From assembly GCF_003946115.1 (NCBI RefSeq), contig NZ_RHOH01000004.1, forward strand, positions 1-64,000: a DNA stretch of 64,000 nt, read 5' to 3'. This stretch comes from Lacticaseibacillus daqingensis (GTDB lineage Bacteria; Bacillota; Bacilli; Lactobacillales; Lactobacillaceae). A model generated the notes under the pieces. That model was given only the letters and a program-made list of their open reading frames with translations, ran no database searches and was not told the origin of the DNA. Within the stretch, counting starts at the first letter, position 1; the number at the start of each line of letters is the position of its first letter. The position numbers and the translations under genes were made by a program. This document shows positions 50,608-58,380 of the stretch, piece after piece.

Positions 50608-51331
50608 AAAGCAGTCGTGCGACCTCCTCACTGTACTGGCCGTCTGCGCTGTACACGGTCAGCGGCGGCAGGATGCGAATCCCATCAGGCTTGCCAGAGC
50701 GAATGCCTTCGATCAGGACCATGTTCGCCTCTCGGTCAGCTTTCGGGTGAATGAAGCGCAGTCGCTTGGGGGCCAGCTTCGCCGCAGCCATGGTGCTCAA
50801 AAGCTCCTGCAGACGGTCCGGCCGGTGGACGAAGAAGGCCTTGCCCTGATACCTGAGCAACGCAGCAGTGGTCGCGCACACGGTCGCAAAATCCGTGGTC
50901 AGCTCGTGGCGAGCCAGCGCCAGGTGGGCGTTGGGGCTCTTCACGCTTTGCGCGCTGACTTTGAAGTACGGCGGGTTGCAGGTCACGACATCCACACTGT
51001 CCTTCGGCACCACCGTGGTGGCCTGCGCCAAGTCCAGCGTGTGCACGTCCACATGGGCCATCTGATTCAGCACCACGCTGCGCTGGGCCATGTCGGCCAG
51101 CCGTGGTTGCAACTCGATCAGCGTCACTTGACCCGTCGTGCGCGGTGCCACGAATAGGCCGACCGCGCCGTTCCCTGCAGCCAGGTCGACCACCCGACTC
51201 TTAGGCCCGACTTGAGCGAAGTCTGCTAGCAGCACCGCGTCCAGCGAGAACGCGAATACGTCTGGGCTTTGAATGATCTGGACCCCCGCGCCTTGCAGGT
51301 GGTCGATGCGCTCATCCGCGCGTAATTCCAT
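50600..51331 (-). CDS. trmN6: tRNA1(Val) adenine-37 N6-methyltransferase TrmN6-like
   Basis: A 243-residue Rossmann-fold methyltransferase (YabB/TrmN6 family). The opening [20 protein letters not shown], motif [15 protein letters not shown] and the catalytic NPPY motif (VVTCNPPYF) are visible. The ATG at 51331 is preceded by GGGGGA 8 bases upstream. The tRNA target is assigned by family. It overlaps the GIY-YIG gene. Confidence 0.9.
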   Translation of the reverse strand: MELRADERIDHLQGAGVQIIQSPDVFAFSLDAVLLADFAQVGPKSRVVDLAAGNGAVGLFVAPRTTGQVTLIELQPRLADMAQRSVVLNQMAHVDVHTLDLAQATTVVPKDSVDVVTCNPPYFKVSAQSVKSPNAHLALARHELTTDFATVCATTAALLRYQGKAFFVHRPDRLQELLSTMAAAKLAPKRLRFIHPKADREANMVLIEGIRSGKPDGIRILPPLTVYSADGQYSEEVARLLYG

Positions 51332-51395
51332 GTGGTGGTCCCCCTTTTTCACTGCTTCCCATCATATCATGTTTCACGTGTTCGGCGGGTTACAG

Positions 51396-51424
51396 TTGGT
51401 CGATGCCGGTTTCAATGGTATAAT
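51396..51424 (+). promoter_or_regulatory. plsC promoter
   Basis: -35 TTGGTC (51396-51401), 17-base spacer, -10 TATAAT (51419-51424) with a TG extension, 33 bases before the start codon. Confidence 0.75.
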
Positions 51425-51457
51425 TCTACGAGATATTTTATAAAGAAGGAAGACGCC

Positions 51458-52111
51458 ATGTTCTTTACATTCATCCGCGGGGTGGCCCGCGTGCTCGTGT
51501 TCCTCATCAACGGGAACACCCATTACGAAAACCGCGAAGCGCTCCCTGACGGGCCTTACGTGCTGGTCGGTCCACACCGCACCTGGTGGGACCCGATCTT
51601 CTTCGCCTTGGCCGGTGCCCCGCGCCAGTTCGGCTTCATGGCCAAAGAGGAGCTGTTCAAAAACCCGGTGCTCCGCTGGATCCTGGTGCACGCCAACGCG
51701 TTTGGCGTCAACCGCGCCAACCCTGGCCCAAGCGCCATCAAAACGCCGGTCAAGCTGCTCAAGCAAGGCAAGCTGTCCATCATCATCTTCCCGTCCGGCA
51801 CGCGGTACTCCAACGAGCTCAAGGGCGGCGCAGTGCTGATTGCCAAGCTCGCCAAGGTCCCGATCGTGCCCGCCGTGTACCAAGGGCCGGTCAAGTTCTC
51901 TCAGCTGTTTTTGCGCAAACGCGTCACCGTCCGCTTCGGCACCCCGATCACCGTACCCAGTGGCCGGTTGACCGAGGACGCGACCAAAGCGTTGGGCGAC
52001 CAGATGCAGGCGGCGTTTGACGCCATCGACCAAGCCATCGACCCCAACTTTGCTTACGTCCCGGACACGACCAAATACGAGGCGGAAAAGCAGCAGGGCA
52101 AGCTCAAGTAA
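51458..52111 (+). CDS. plsC: 1-acyl-glycerol-3-phosphate acyltransferase
   Basis: A 217-residue membrane-associated acyltransferase making phosphatidate. The HX4D catalytic motif is HRTWWD (about residue 40-45); the glycerol-phosphate-binding motif is FPSGTR, with Ser in place of the more usual Glu. An N-terminal hydrophobic segment anchors it. The ATG at 51458 has AAGGAAG upstream. It is the first gene of a unit with the amino-acid permease, 34 bases away. Confidence 0.92.
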   Translation: MFFTFIRGVARVLVFLINGNTHYENREALPDGPYVLVGPHRTWWDPIFFALAGAPRQFGFMAKEELFKNPVLRWILVHANAFGVNRANPGPSAIKTPVKLLKQGKLSIIIFPSGTRYSNELKGGAVLIAKLAKVPIVPAVYQGPVKFSQLFLRKRVTVRFGTPITVPSGRLTEDATKALGDQMQAAFDAIDQAIDPNFAYVPDTTKYEAEKQQGKLK

Positions 52112-52145
52112 CTCACGACAGAATTAGATAAGAGGACATTCACTC

Positions 52146-53525
52146 ATGACTTTTTGGCACCGTTTGACGGCCAAACCCGACCTGGCTAAGACACTCAACG
52201 CCGATCACCAGCTGGCCCGCACCCTGACCACGCGCGACTTGATCGCGCTGGGCATCGGCGCGGTGATCGGCACCGGGATCTTCATCTTACCAGGCACCGT
52301 CGCCGCAACGACCAGTGGGCCAGCGATCACGCTGGCCTTTGTCTTGGCCGCCGTTGTCTGCAGCCTTGCCGCAATGTGCTACGCGGAGTTCGCCTCCGCC
52401 TTGCCTGTGGCCGGCTCCGCGTATGCGTACGGCAACATCGTGTTCGGCCAGGTCTTCGGCTGGATCATTGGCTGGGCACTCATTCTCGAGTACATGCTGG
52501 CGGTGGCCGCCGTGTCGACCAGCTTTGCGGCGTACTTCGCCTCCCTGCTGTCCGGCTTCGGCCTTCAGCTACCCCAGGCGCTGTCCGGGGCCTTTGACCC
52601 GCCGCATGGCACTTACTTGAACCTCGTGGCCGTCTTGGTCGTCTTGATCATCGGCTTCATGCTGTCGCGAGGCATGACCACCTCGATGAAAGTCAACCGC
52701 GCCATGGTGGTGGTCAAGCTCGCCATCATCGCCCTGTTCGTCATCGTTGGGGCGTTTTACATTCGGCCCCTCAATTGGCAGCCTTACCTCCCATTCGGCG
52801 CCAAGGGCGTGCTGGCCGGCGCATCGCTCGTCTTTTTTGCCTACCTCGGCTTTGACGCCGTGTCCGCGTCCGCCCCGGAAGTGAAAAATCCGCAGAAGAC
52901 ACTGCCACGCGGCATCATCGGCACGCTGGTCATCGCCACCGTGCTGTACGTCGCCGTCGCCGTCGTCTTGACCGGCATCGTCTCCTACACCCGGCTTGAC
53001 GTGGCCGATCCGGTCAGCTTTGCGCTAGCCGCCATTCACCAGCCGCAGCTCGGCGGTATCATCGCCATCGGGGCCTTAGCCGGCATGTTCACGATGATGG
53101 TCACCATGATCTACTCCTCCAGCCGCCTGGTTTACGCGATCGGTCGCGACGGGCTTTTGCCAAAGTGGTTCGGCAAGGTGGTGCATCAGCTGCCGCTGAA
53201 CGCGCTGTGGACCGTGACGCTGATCATCGCCATCATGGGCGGCCTCGTACCGCTCACCCAGCTGGTCAACCTCGTCAACATCGGGACCCTGATCGCCTTC
53301 GCCTTTGTCAGCCTCGGCATCATCCCCCTGCGGCGTCACGCGCAGATCGCCAACCCCGGCTTCAAAGTCCCAGGTTACCCAGTGGTCCCGATCCTCTCAT
53401 TTCTCTTCTGCTTGCTGCTGATGAGCCAGCTGAGTCGGGAAACCTGGCTGATGAGCGGCGTGTGGTTCGCGCTGGGCATGTGCGTCTACTTCGCTTACGG
53501 CTTCCGGCACCAGCCCCAAGACTAG
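52146..53525 (+). CDS. APC-family amino-acid permease
   Basis: A 459-residue, 12-helix permease. The APC consensus IGAVIGTGIFILPGTVAA lies in helix 1 and the cationic amino-acid transporter-type sequence FFAYLGFDAVSASAPEVKNP is near residue 240. It resembles the YfnA/CAT subgroup; substrate not assigned. It lies 34 bases after plsC and ends before a long inverted repeat. Confidence 0.9.
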   Translation: MTFWHRLTAKPDLAKTLNADHQLARTLTTRDLIALGIGAVIGTGIFILPGTVAATTSGPAITLAFVLAAVVCSLAAMCYAEFASALPVAGSAYAYGNIVFGQVFGWIIGWALILEYMLAVAAVSTSFAAYFASLLSGFGLQLPQALSGAFDPPHGTYLNLVAVLVVLIIGFMLSRGMTTSMKVNRAMVVVKLAIIALFVIVGAFYIRPLNWQPYLPFGAKGVLAGASLVFFAYLGFDAVSASAPEVKNPQKTLPRGIIGTLVIATVLYVAVAVVLTGIVSYTRLDVADPVSFALAAIHQPQLGGIIAIGALAGMFTMMVTMIYSSSRLVYAIGRDGLLPKWFGKVVHQLPLNALWTVTLIIAIMGGLVPLTQLVNLVNIGTLIAFAFVSLGIIPLRRHAQIANPGFKVPGYPVVPILSFLFCLLLMSQLSRETWLMSGVWFALGMCVYFAYGFRHQPQD

Positions 53526-53604
53526 TGCCCTAGCGGCTGAGACTTCATTAACGGCCCAAGAATGAACCACGACTATTCCAGACACCAAAAGCGCCGCCGA
53601 GCCG

Positions 53605-53662
53605 TATAAGCATGGCCTCCTATAAAACCTAAATTCGGGTTTTACAGGAGGCCATGCTTATA
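53605..53662. repeat. Long near-perfect inverted repeat between convergent genes
   Basis: Left arm 53605-53621 pairs with 53646-53662 (17 bases, TATAAGCATGG at the outside), and 53623-53629 (TAAAACC) pairs with 53638-53644; one A/C mismatch and an 8-base loop. There is no clear T-run on either side. It probably works as a bidirectional transcription block between the permease and the GNAT gene, or is a palindromic repeat element. Confidence 0.8.
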
Positions 53663-53694
53663 TTCTAGGCTAAAACCGCTTGTTGCCTCAGCCT

Positions 53695-54144
53695 CTACAG
53701 CACATGCTGATAGTGCAACCAGCCACTTTCGCGCGTGCCGACCTGCTCATACAGGTGCTGCGCGGTGGCGTTGCTGGTGCGCGTCACCCAGTCAACGGCC
53801 ACACAATCCTGCGCTTGTGCCCAATCGAACGTTGCCTGCATCAGCAACCGTGCGATGCCTTGGCGGCGGACGCTGGGCGCAACGAACAAGTCGTTTAGCG
53901 TCACCGTCCGGCGCAGCGCCCGCGTTGAAAAGCCAAAGTACAGCAGCGCAAAGCCCACCGGCTGCGGCCCTTGAGTGGCAACCAGCAGGCCCCCGATCGG
54001 GTTCGGTTTGCTCATCGCGATCAGGTGCTCGCGCATCGCCACCGGGTCGACGGTCAGCGGCACCGGACTGCCAGCATAGTAAGTCTGCATCAGCGGCACC
54101 AACGCGGTCGCATCGTGCGGTTGGGCGGGACGAATGTCTGTCAT
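53695..54144 (-). CDS. GNAT N-acetyltransferase
   Basis: A 149-residue GNAT protein with the acetyl-CoA signature VAPSVRRQGIARLLMQATF (R/Q-x-x-G-x-G/A), preceded by TLNDLFVAP and followed by TRTSNATAQHLYEQVGTRES. The substrate is not known; such small GNATs acetylate amino groups of antibiotics, polyamines or peptides. The ATG at 54144 has AAGGAGG 7 bases before it. It is the last gene downstream of the exporter pair, 103 bases after the other GNAT gene. Confidence 0.88.
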   Translation of the reverse strand: MTDIRPAQPHDATALVPLMQTYYAGSPVPLTVDPVAMREHLIAMSKPNPIGGLLVATQGPQPVGFALLYFGFSTRALRRTVTLNDLFVAPSVRRQGIARLLMQATFDWAQAQDCVAVDWVTRTSNATAQHLYEQVGTRESGWLHYQHVL

Positions 54145-54247
54145 CGGTGCACCTCCTTGTGGCTTCGAGTATATCAAGGAAGGACGTGACTGCCAACCAA
54201 ACGGGCCCCTCAGTCGCCGCATGGTGGCGTGCGCTTGGCTGGCGCCG

Positions 54248-54664
54248 TCAGCGCAACGCCTTCATCATGAACACTTCGGTCACCTGCGCGTTGGGGTATG
54301 TCAACCGGCCAAACTCGGTGTAGCCGCGGGCTTGGTAGAAGGCCGGCGCTTGGTAATCAAACGTCTCAAGGTGGACCACGCCGCAGCCAAACGCCACCAT
54401 CGCCGCCTCAACTTGCGCGAGCAGCGCCGTGGCTACCCCGCGCCGGCGATACGCAGGTGCGACCCACAGCGTCTCGATATAGCCGATGCGGTACGCGGAC
54501 GCGTAGGCGTCGATCCCGCCCATCAGCGCGCCCGCCGCATCGTGGGCGCTGTAACTGAAGGTTTCAGGGCGCGGCTGCGAAAAAGGCCGCACCTGCTGGT
54601 TAAAGTCGTCGAGTTGTGCCTCGATCTGTGCCGTTTCGGCGCGAGTCGCTGGTTCAATGATCAT
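54248..54664 (-). CDS. GNAT N-acetyltransferase
   Basis: A 138-residue GNAT protein with the core motif LWVAPAYRRRGVATALLAQV (R-R-x-G-V-A/G) near residue 75 and the trailing HLETFDYQAPAFYQARGYTE. The second ATG (54664) is preferred, since AAAGG abuts the first. It lies 57 bases after the exporter gene on the same strand, with a weak GGCGG/CCGCC hairpin between. Substrate unknown. Confidence 0.88.
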   Translation of the reverse strand: MIIEPATRAETAQIEAQLDDFNQQVRPFSQPRPETFSYSAHDAAGALMGGIDAYASAYRIGYIETLWVAPAYRRRGVATALLAQVEAAMVAFGCGVVHLETFDYQAPAFYQARGYTEFGRLTYPNAQVTEVFMMKALR

Positions 54665-54721
54665 TTCACTCATCCTTTCGATTAAGGCGGCATCGGTTCA
54701 ACCGCCTGCGCTGCGCCATCG

Positions 54722-56359
54722 TCAGCCGCGCGCCGCTAAGCCCTGCAACTGTTGCTGAATCACAGGACTGCTGACCGCCCCAGTCGCGACCACTCGGCCT
54801 GCGTGCATCACGATCACGGTATCCACTGCCGCCAGCAGCGTTGGCTCAAACTGATGAGTCACCACCAAGAAGCCACCCGACTGGGCCACAATGCTGTGGC
54901 TGACCGTGGCCGCCTGCGGGCCGTCAAGCCCAGCCAGGGGTTCGTCGGCGATCAGGAACTCAGGCGCGACCAGCAACGCGCGCGCCAGCCCCAGACGCTT
55001 TTGCTCCCCACCGGACAGGTTGGCCCCTTCGGCGGACAGGGGCTTATCCAGTGGCAGTGCCAGTGCCGCGGCACTGGCGGCCTGCGCCACGGCCGCCGGA
55101 CTGACCGTGTCATCGAACAGCCGAATGTTGTCGGCCAGACTCGCGGCAAAAATGTCCGGGGCTTGCGGCGCCACCGCGACTGTCGCGACAAAATCGGCGC
55201 AGCTCACCGGTTCACCGGCGGCCGTTTCGTAGCGCATCGTGCCAGCGGTCGGTTGCAGCGCTTCAAGTAGCACACTCAGCAGTGCGCTTTTACCCGCCCC
55301 CGACGCGCCGACAAGCAGGTAGCGCCGTGTGAGATCCAAGCGAAGCGTCACATCCTCGAGCACGGCGGTGTGGCCCATCGTTGCCGCCACACCGGTGAGC
55401 GATACCCGAGCGACGTTGGCGTGGCCCTGGCCCAACTGCGGCACTGGGGTCGCCAACTGCCGCGCGGCCGCCAGCCCACCGGGTAACTCCGCCAGTAGCC
55501 CGATCCCCTCCTCAAGCGGCTCACTGACAAAAATGACCAGCTGGCTGAAGGCCACGAGGTCCGCCAGGGTCAGCTGCCCGTTGAGCACGAACCGGGCGCC
55601 GATCACCCAGGTCCCAAGGTACATCGTATTACTAAATAGCTGACCCAGTGACTGCACCGCGCGCGTCACCGCGAGCTGTCGCGCCGTTGCCTGGTAAAGC
55701 TGCTGCGATGCCGCAGTTTGCTGGCGGTTGAAGCGTGCCCGCAAGTTAAACAGGGCCATTGTTGAAAACCCGTTGAGGCGGTCGGCCACCAGCGCGGTAT
55801 AGCGCTGAACGGCTTCTAGCTGGGCCAGTTTGGCCCGGGTCAGCCAGCGCCGCGCCACGACCGGTAGCAACAACCCCGGGAGCACCAGCAGCAGAATCGC
55901 CACCGTTAAGGCGGGGGCGGTCCAAAGAATGGTGCCGACCGCCAAGAGGAACTCAACAATAAAGCCGTACAGCGTCAGCAGCTGCAAGTACCAGCCGGTC
56001 TGCACGGTGTCCACCTGGGTCGTGAGCCGCGCCAAGGCGCGCCCGTTGGCCAGCTGCCGGTGCGTGCTGAGAGACTGCGCCGTGAGCGCCCGAAACACAC
56101 GGTTGCGTAGCTCACTGGCCGCCTGCGCCGCGATCGCTTGGCTCCAATAATGATCCAAGTAAAAGAACCCGCAGGCGACGATCAGGTACCCACACACCAC
56201 TGCCACCAGCCACCCGTAAGAGCGGCTGAGCGTGCCCGTCAACACGGCGGTGATCATGCGGAGCACCTGGGCGAAGCCAATTTGCGTCAGTGCCGCGATC
56301 GGCGCGATGACGACATAGCCGAACAGCCGCCAGGGATGGTGTTTTGCATATGCGCGCAT
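54722..56359 (-). CDS. ABC exporter half-transporter (second subunit)
   Basis: A 545-residue fused membrane and ATPase protein: six helices (residues 1-310), Walker A GASGAGKSAL, signature LSGGEQKRLGLARAL, and Walker B FLIADEPLAGLD with the catalytic Glu, then H-loop VVTHQF. It pairs with the next gene upstream (gap 13 bases) as a heterodimeric exporter. Both NBDs keep the catalytic Glu, unlike the other pair at 58381. Export of a small toxic compound or peptide is likely; substrate not known. GGAGG precedes the ATG. Confidence 0.88.
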   Translation of the reverse strand: MRAYAKHHPWRLFGYVVIAPIAALTQIGFAQVLRMITAVLTGTLSRSYGWLVAVVCGYLIVACGFFYLDHYWSQAIAAQAASELRNRVFRALTAQSLSTHRQLANGRALARLTTQVDTVQTGWYLQLLTLYGFIVEFLLAVGTILWTAPALTVAILLLVLPGLLLPVVARRWLTRAKLAQLEAVQRYTALVADRLNGFSTMALFNLRARFNRQQTAASQQLYQATARQLAVTRAVQSLGQLFSNTMYLGTWVIGARFVLNGQLTLADLVAFSQLVIFVSEPLEEGIGLLAELPGGLAAARQLATPVPQLGQGHANVARVSLTGVAATMGHTAVLEDVTLRLDLTRRYLLVGASGAGKSALLSVLLEALQPTAGTMRYETAAGEPVSCADFVATVAVAPQAPDIFAASLADNIRLFDDTVSPAAVAQAASAAALALPLDKPLSAEGANLSGGEQKRLGLARALLVAPEFLIADEPLAGLDGPQAATVSHSIVAQSGGFLVVTHQFEPTLLAAVDTVIVMHAGRVVATGAVSSPVIQQQLQGLAARG

Positions 56360-56372
56360 GGTTGTTCGCCTC

Positions 56373-58043
56373 CTAGCCCAACTTCAGTTCCGCCAGTGCC
56401 GCCTGCACCGATGATGCTGCCAGCGGCCCCACCGCCTGCACGCGCCCGGCCTTCAGCACAATGATCTGATCCGCGGCGGCAAAAATGGTGGGATTGAACC
56501 GGTGCGTGATGAACGCACACCCGGTCGGCTGAGCAAAAACGGCCGCCTCAATGTTGGCTGCGATGGCCGGGTCCAACCCGGTCGTCAGCTCATCATAGAT
56601 CGTGTACGGGCGCCCACTCAGCGTGTTGCGCGCCAGCGCCAACCGCTGCCGCTCGCCGCCGGACAGCGCCGTCCCCTCGTGGCGCAGCGCCTGCGTCAGC
56701 GGGGCCGCTGTTTTCGCCAGAAGCGGCCCGAGCCCCGCCCCGGTCAGCGCCGCCGTGACCGCCGCAGCCGGTGTTGTCGCAAACAAGGTGGCATTATCCC
56801 GGAGCGTGGCATCGAACACATAGGTGGCCTGCGGCACGTACGCGATCTGGGCCGCCACCTGATCGAGCGTCAGCGATGTCAGCGGTTGCGCATCCAGGGT
56901 GATTTGGCCGCTCGGCATTGGAAAGTAGCCGAACAGCTGGCGCACCAAGGTACTTTTGCCACTGCCGCTCGCGCCGACAATGATGGTTTTGGCCGCCAGC
57001 TCAAGTGTCAGTGTCACGTCCGTCAAAAGCGCGCGCCCGCCCAGTGTCAGCCCAACATGCTGGAAGTGGATCGCGTGAACCGGTGCAAGTGGCGCCACCG
57101 GCTGCGCGGCTGGCGCTGCTTGAACCGCCGCATCCAGTTGCGTCTTCACCGCGCGTCCCGCGTTGTAGTCGCTGAGCATGCCCACGAACTCAAGCAGTGG
57201 GTAGGAGATGAAGACCATCAGCTGCGAAAACGCGACCAGGTCCCCCAGCCCCAAAGTCCCGCGCATCACGAAGTAGCCGCCCACCACCCACGTGCCGAGG
57301 TACTGTAGGTCATTGAGAAAATTCTGCACCGCGTTGATGCGCTTGAGCAGGCGATTGTTCGCGACACTGGCTGAGGCGAGCTGGCGGTTCGCATTCAGGA
57401 ACAAGTGGCCAAACCGGGTCTGCGCCAGGCCGAGCCGCAGCGTGGCGTAGCCGCTGGCGAGGTCCGCCACCCGGTTGGTGAACGCCTCCGTGGCGGCCAT
57501 CACCCGCCCTTGCGCCGCCTCGGTCGGTTTTTGCGTCAGGTATGGGACGAAAAACGTCGGCACGGAAAGCGCCAGCACCACCAGCAGCACACGCCAGTCC
57601 AGCCACAGCGTGCCCACCAGCGCGATCATCAGCTGCCACCCGAGATAGTAGCCGTTCAAAAGCGCCGCGTAGTACTGACCTTCGACCATGTCGGCTTCTT
57701 GGCCAAAGCGCGCCAGGTGAGTGCCCAGCGGCGTGGCCGTAAACTGTCCTAGCGACAGCCGCCCCACGGCCGCCAGTAAACTGGCGCGCAGCCGCGCCGT
57801 GGCATGCGTCAACAGCTTGCTGCGTTGCATATTGCGCGCGTAGTTCAGCCCATTGCTGATGACCATGTAACCGAGGACCACGGCACAAAGGCCCCCGAAG
57901 GACAGCGCGACCTTATGGGTCACGACATTGGTGATCAGCCGAAGGACCCAAGCCGTACTCACCTCCGCGGTGGCCGCAAGCGGGACAAGCAGCAGGTACC
58001 CGATGAGGCGGCGGCGTTGCTGCTTCAGATAATGTGTGTTCAT
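56373..58043 (-). CDS. ABC exporter half-transporter (first subunit)
   Basis: A 556-residue half-transporter: six helices, Walker A GASGSGKSTL, signature LSGGERQRLALARNT, and Walker B PYTIYDELTTGLDP, with H-loop FITHRF. The ATG at 58043 has AGGAG 7 bases upstream; an upstream in-frame start is leader sequence. It heads an operon with the 545-residue partner and two GNAT genes. A long structured leader with a terminator and an upstream mini-ORF precedes it, so expression is probably attenuated until induced. Confidence 0.88.
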   Translation of the reverse strand: MNTHYLKQQRRRLIGYLLLVPLAATAEVSTAWVLRLITNVVTHKVALSFGGLCAVVLGYMVISNGLNYARNMQRSKLLTHATARLRASLLAAVGRLSLGQFTATPLGTHLARFGQEADMVEGQYYAALLNGYYLGWQLMIALVGTLWLDWRVLLVVLALSVPTFFVPYLTQKPTEAAQGRVMAATEAFTNRVADLASGYATLRLGLAQTRFGHLFLNANRQLASASVANNRLLKRINAVQNFLNDLQYLGTWVVGGYFVMRGTLGLGDLVAFSQLMVFISYPLLEFVGMLSDYNAGRAVKTQLDAAVQAAPAAQPVAPLAPVHAIHFQHVGLTLGGRALLTDVTLTLELAAKTIIVGASGSGKSTLVRQLFGYFPMPSGQITLDAQPLTSLTLDQVAAQIAYVPQATYVFDATLRDNATLFATTPAAAVTAALTGAGLGPLLAKTAAPLTQALRHEGTALSGGERQRLALARNTLSGRPYTIYDELTTGLDPAIAANIEAAVFAQPTGCAFITHRFNPTIFAAADQIIVLKAGRVQAVGPLAASSVQAALAELKLG

Positions 58044-58071
58044 ATGATTTCTCCTGAATACGGGGCGCGCG

Positions 58072-58120
58072 ACGGGGCGCATGATGGGGGCCCATCACTG
58101 GGGCCCTTCAACCGCCCCGT
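58072..58120 (-). promoter_or_regulatory. Second leader hairpin before the exporter gene
   Basis: ACGGGGCG (58072-58079) pairs with CGCCCCGT (58113-58120), enclosing two palindromic GGGCCC copies (58088-58093 and 58101-58106). It lies between the terminator and the ribosome site, and its CCCCAG could pair with the CTGGGG arm of the terminator. Confidence 0.6.
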
Positions 58121-58130
58121 CGTGCTGGCA

Positions 58131-58158
58131 CAAAAAAGACCTGGGATCTCCCCCAGGC
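58131..58158 (-). terminator. Intrinsic terminator inside the exporter leader
   Basis: Minus-strand CCTGGG (58152-58157) and CCCAGG (58140-58145) around a 6-base loop, then TCTTTTTTG (58131-58139). It lies about 90 bases before the exporter start codon and would stop most transcripts from the leader promoter. Confidence 0.85.
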
Positions 58159-58243
58159 CACGTGCCGGTTGCGATCGTCAAGCCAGACTAACCCCCGCCG
58201 ATGGGAAGCCCCACCCGCGTTGCCGGTTAGTTCGCATGTTCGA

Positions 58244-58255
58244 TCACTTCATCAT
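58244..58255 (-). CDS. Three-codon upstream ORF (Met-Met-Lys)
   Basis: ATG ATG AAG TGA, with a strong GGGAGG ribosome site (58265-58270) 9 bases upstream. The stop lies within the 5' arm of the rod hairpin. A second frame of 19 codons starts at 58237 and ends at 58178, ahead of the terminator, but has no ribosome site of its own. Very short leader ORFs are the sensor of ribosome-targeting-antibiotic attenuators; that use here is inferred. Confidence 0.5.
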   Translation of the reverse strand: MMK

Positions 58256-58290
58256 GTTTGGCTGCCTCCCGTGCAATACTTCTTGCTCAC

Positions 58291-58319
58291 AGGATAACAT
58301 TCTAATGTTTCTCATGCAA
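58291..58319 (-). promoter_or_regulatory. Promoter of the leader RNA
   Basis: Minus-strand -35 TTGCAT (58314-58319), 17-base spacer, -10 TATCCT (58291-58296) with TG one base upstream (extended -10). Start expected near 58284. Confidence 0.65.
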
Positions 58320-58341
58320 TATTAATTTTGTCAAAGGCAGC

Positions 58342-58370
58342 AAAAAAGGCCTGCCCCCCCCGGTCAGACC
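58342..58370 (-). terminator. Terminator after the LmrCD-like exporter pair
   Basis: Minus-strand GGTCTG/CAGGCC hairpin around a G-run loop, followed by TTTTTTG. Confidence 0.7.
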
Positions 58371-58380
58371 CTCATGCGGC

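Larger units (their letters stand above)
58131..58284 (-). ncRNA. Structured attenuator leader RNA
   Basis: About 154 bases from the predicted start to the terminator. After the mini-ORF it folds as a rod: GATCG/CGATC (58241-58245 with 58173-58177), CTAACC/GGTTAG (58225-58230 with 58188-58193), and an apical GGTGGGG/CCCATC (58209-58215 with 58200-58205). AGCCAAAC (58256-58263 region) can alternatively pair with GTCTGGCT. No match to a known riboswitch class was recognised. It could also be a free trans-acting RNA. Confidence 0.6.

Noticed and set aside
58131..58284. Leader considered as T-box, 6S RNA or known riboswitch
   Set aside because: GGGTGG is present, but the T-box ACC pairing and stem I are missing. 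The 6S-type long symmetrical rod with a central bubble was not clear, and motifs of TPP, FMN, SAM, guanidine, Mn and glycine classes were not seen.
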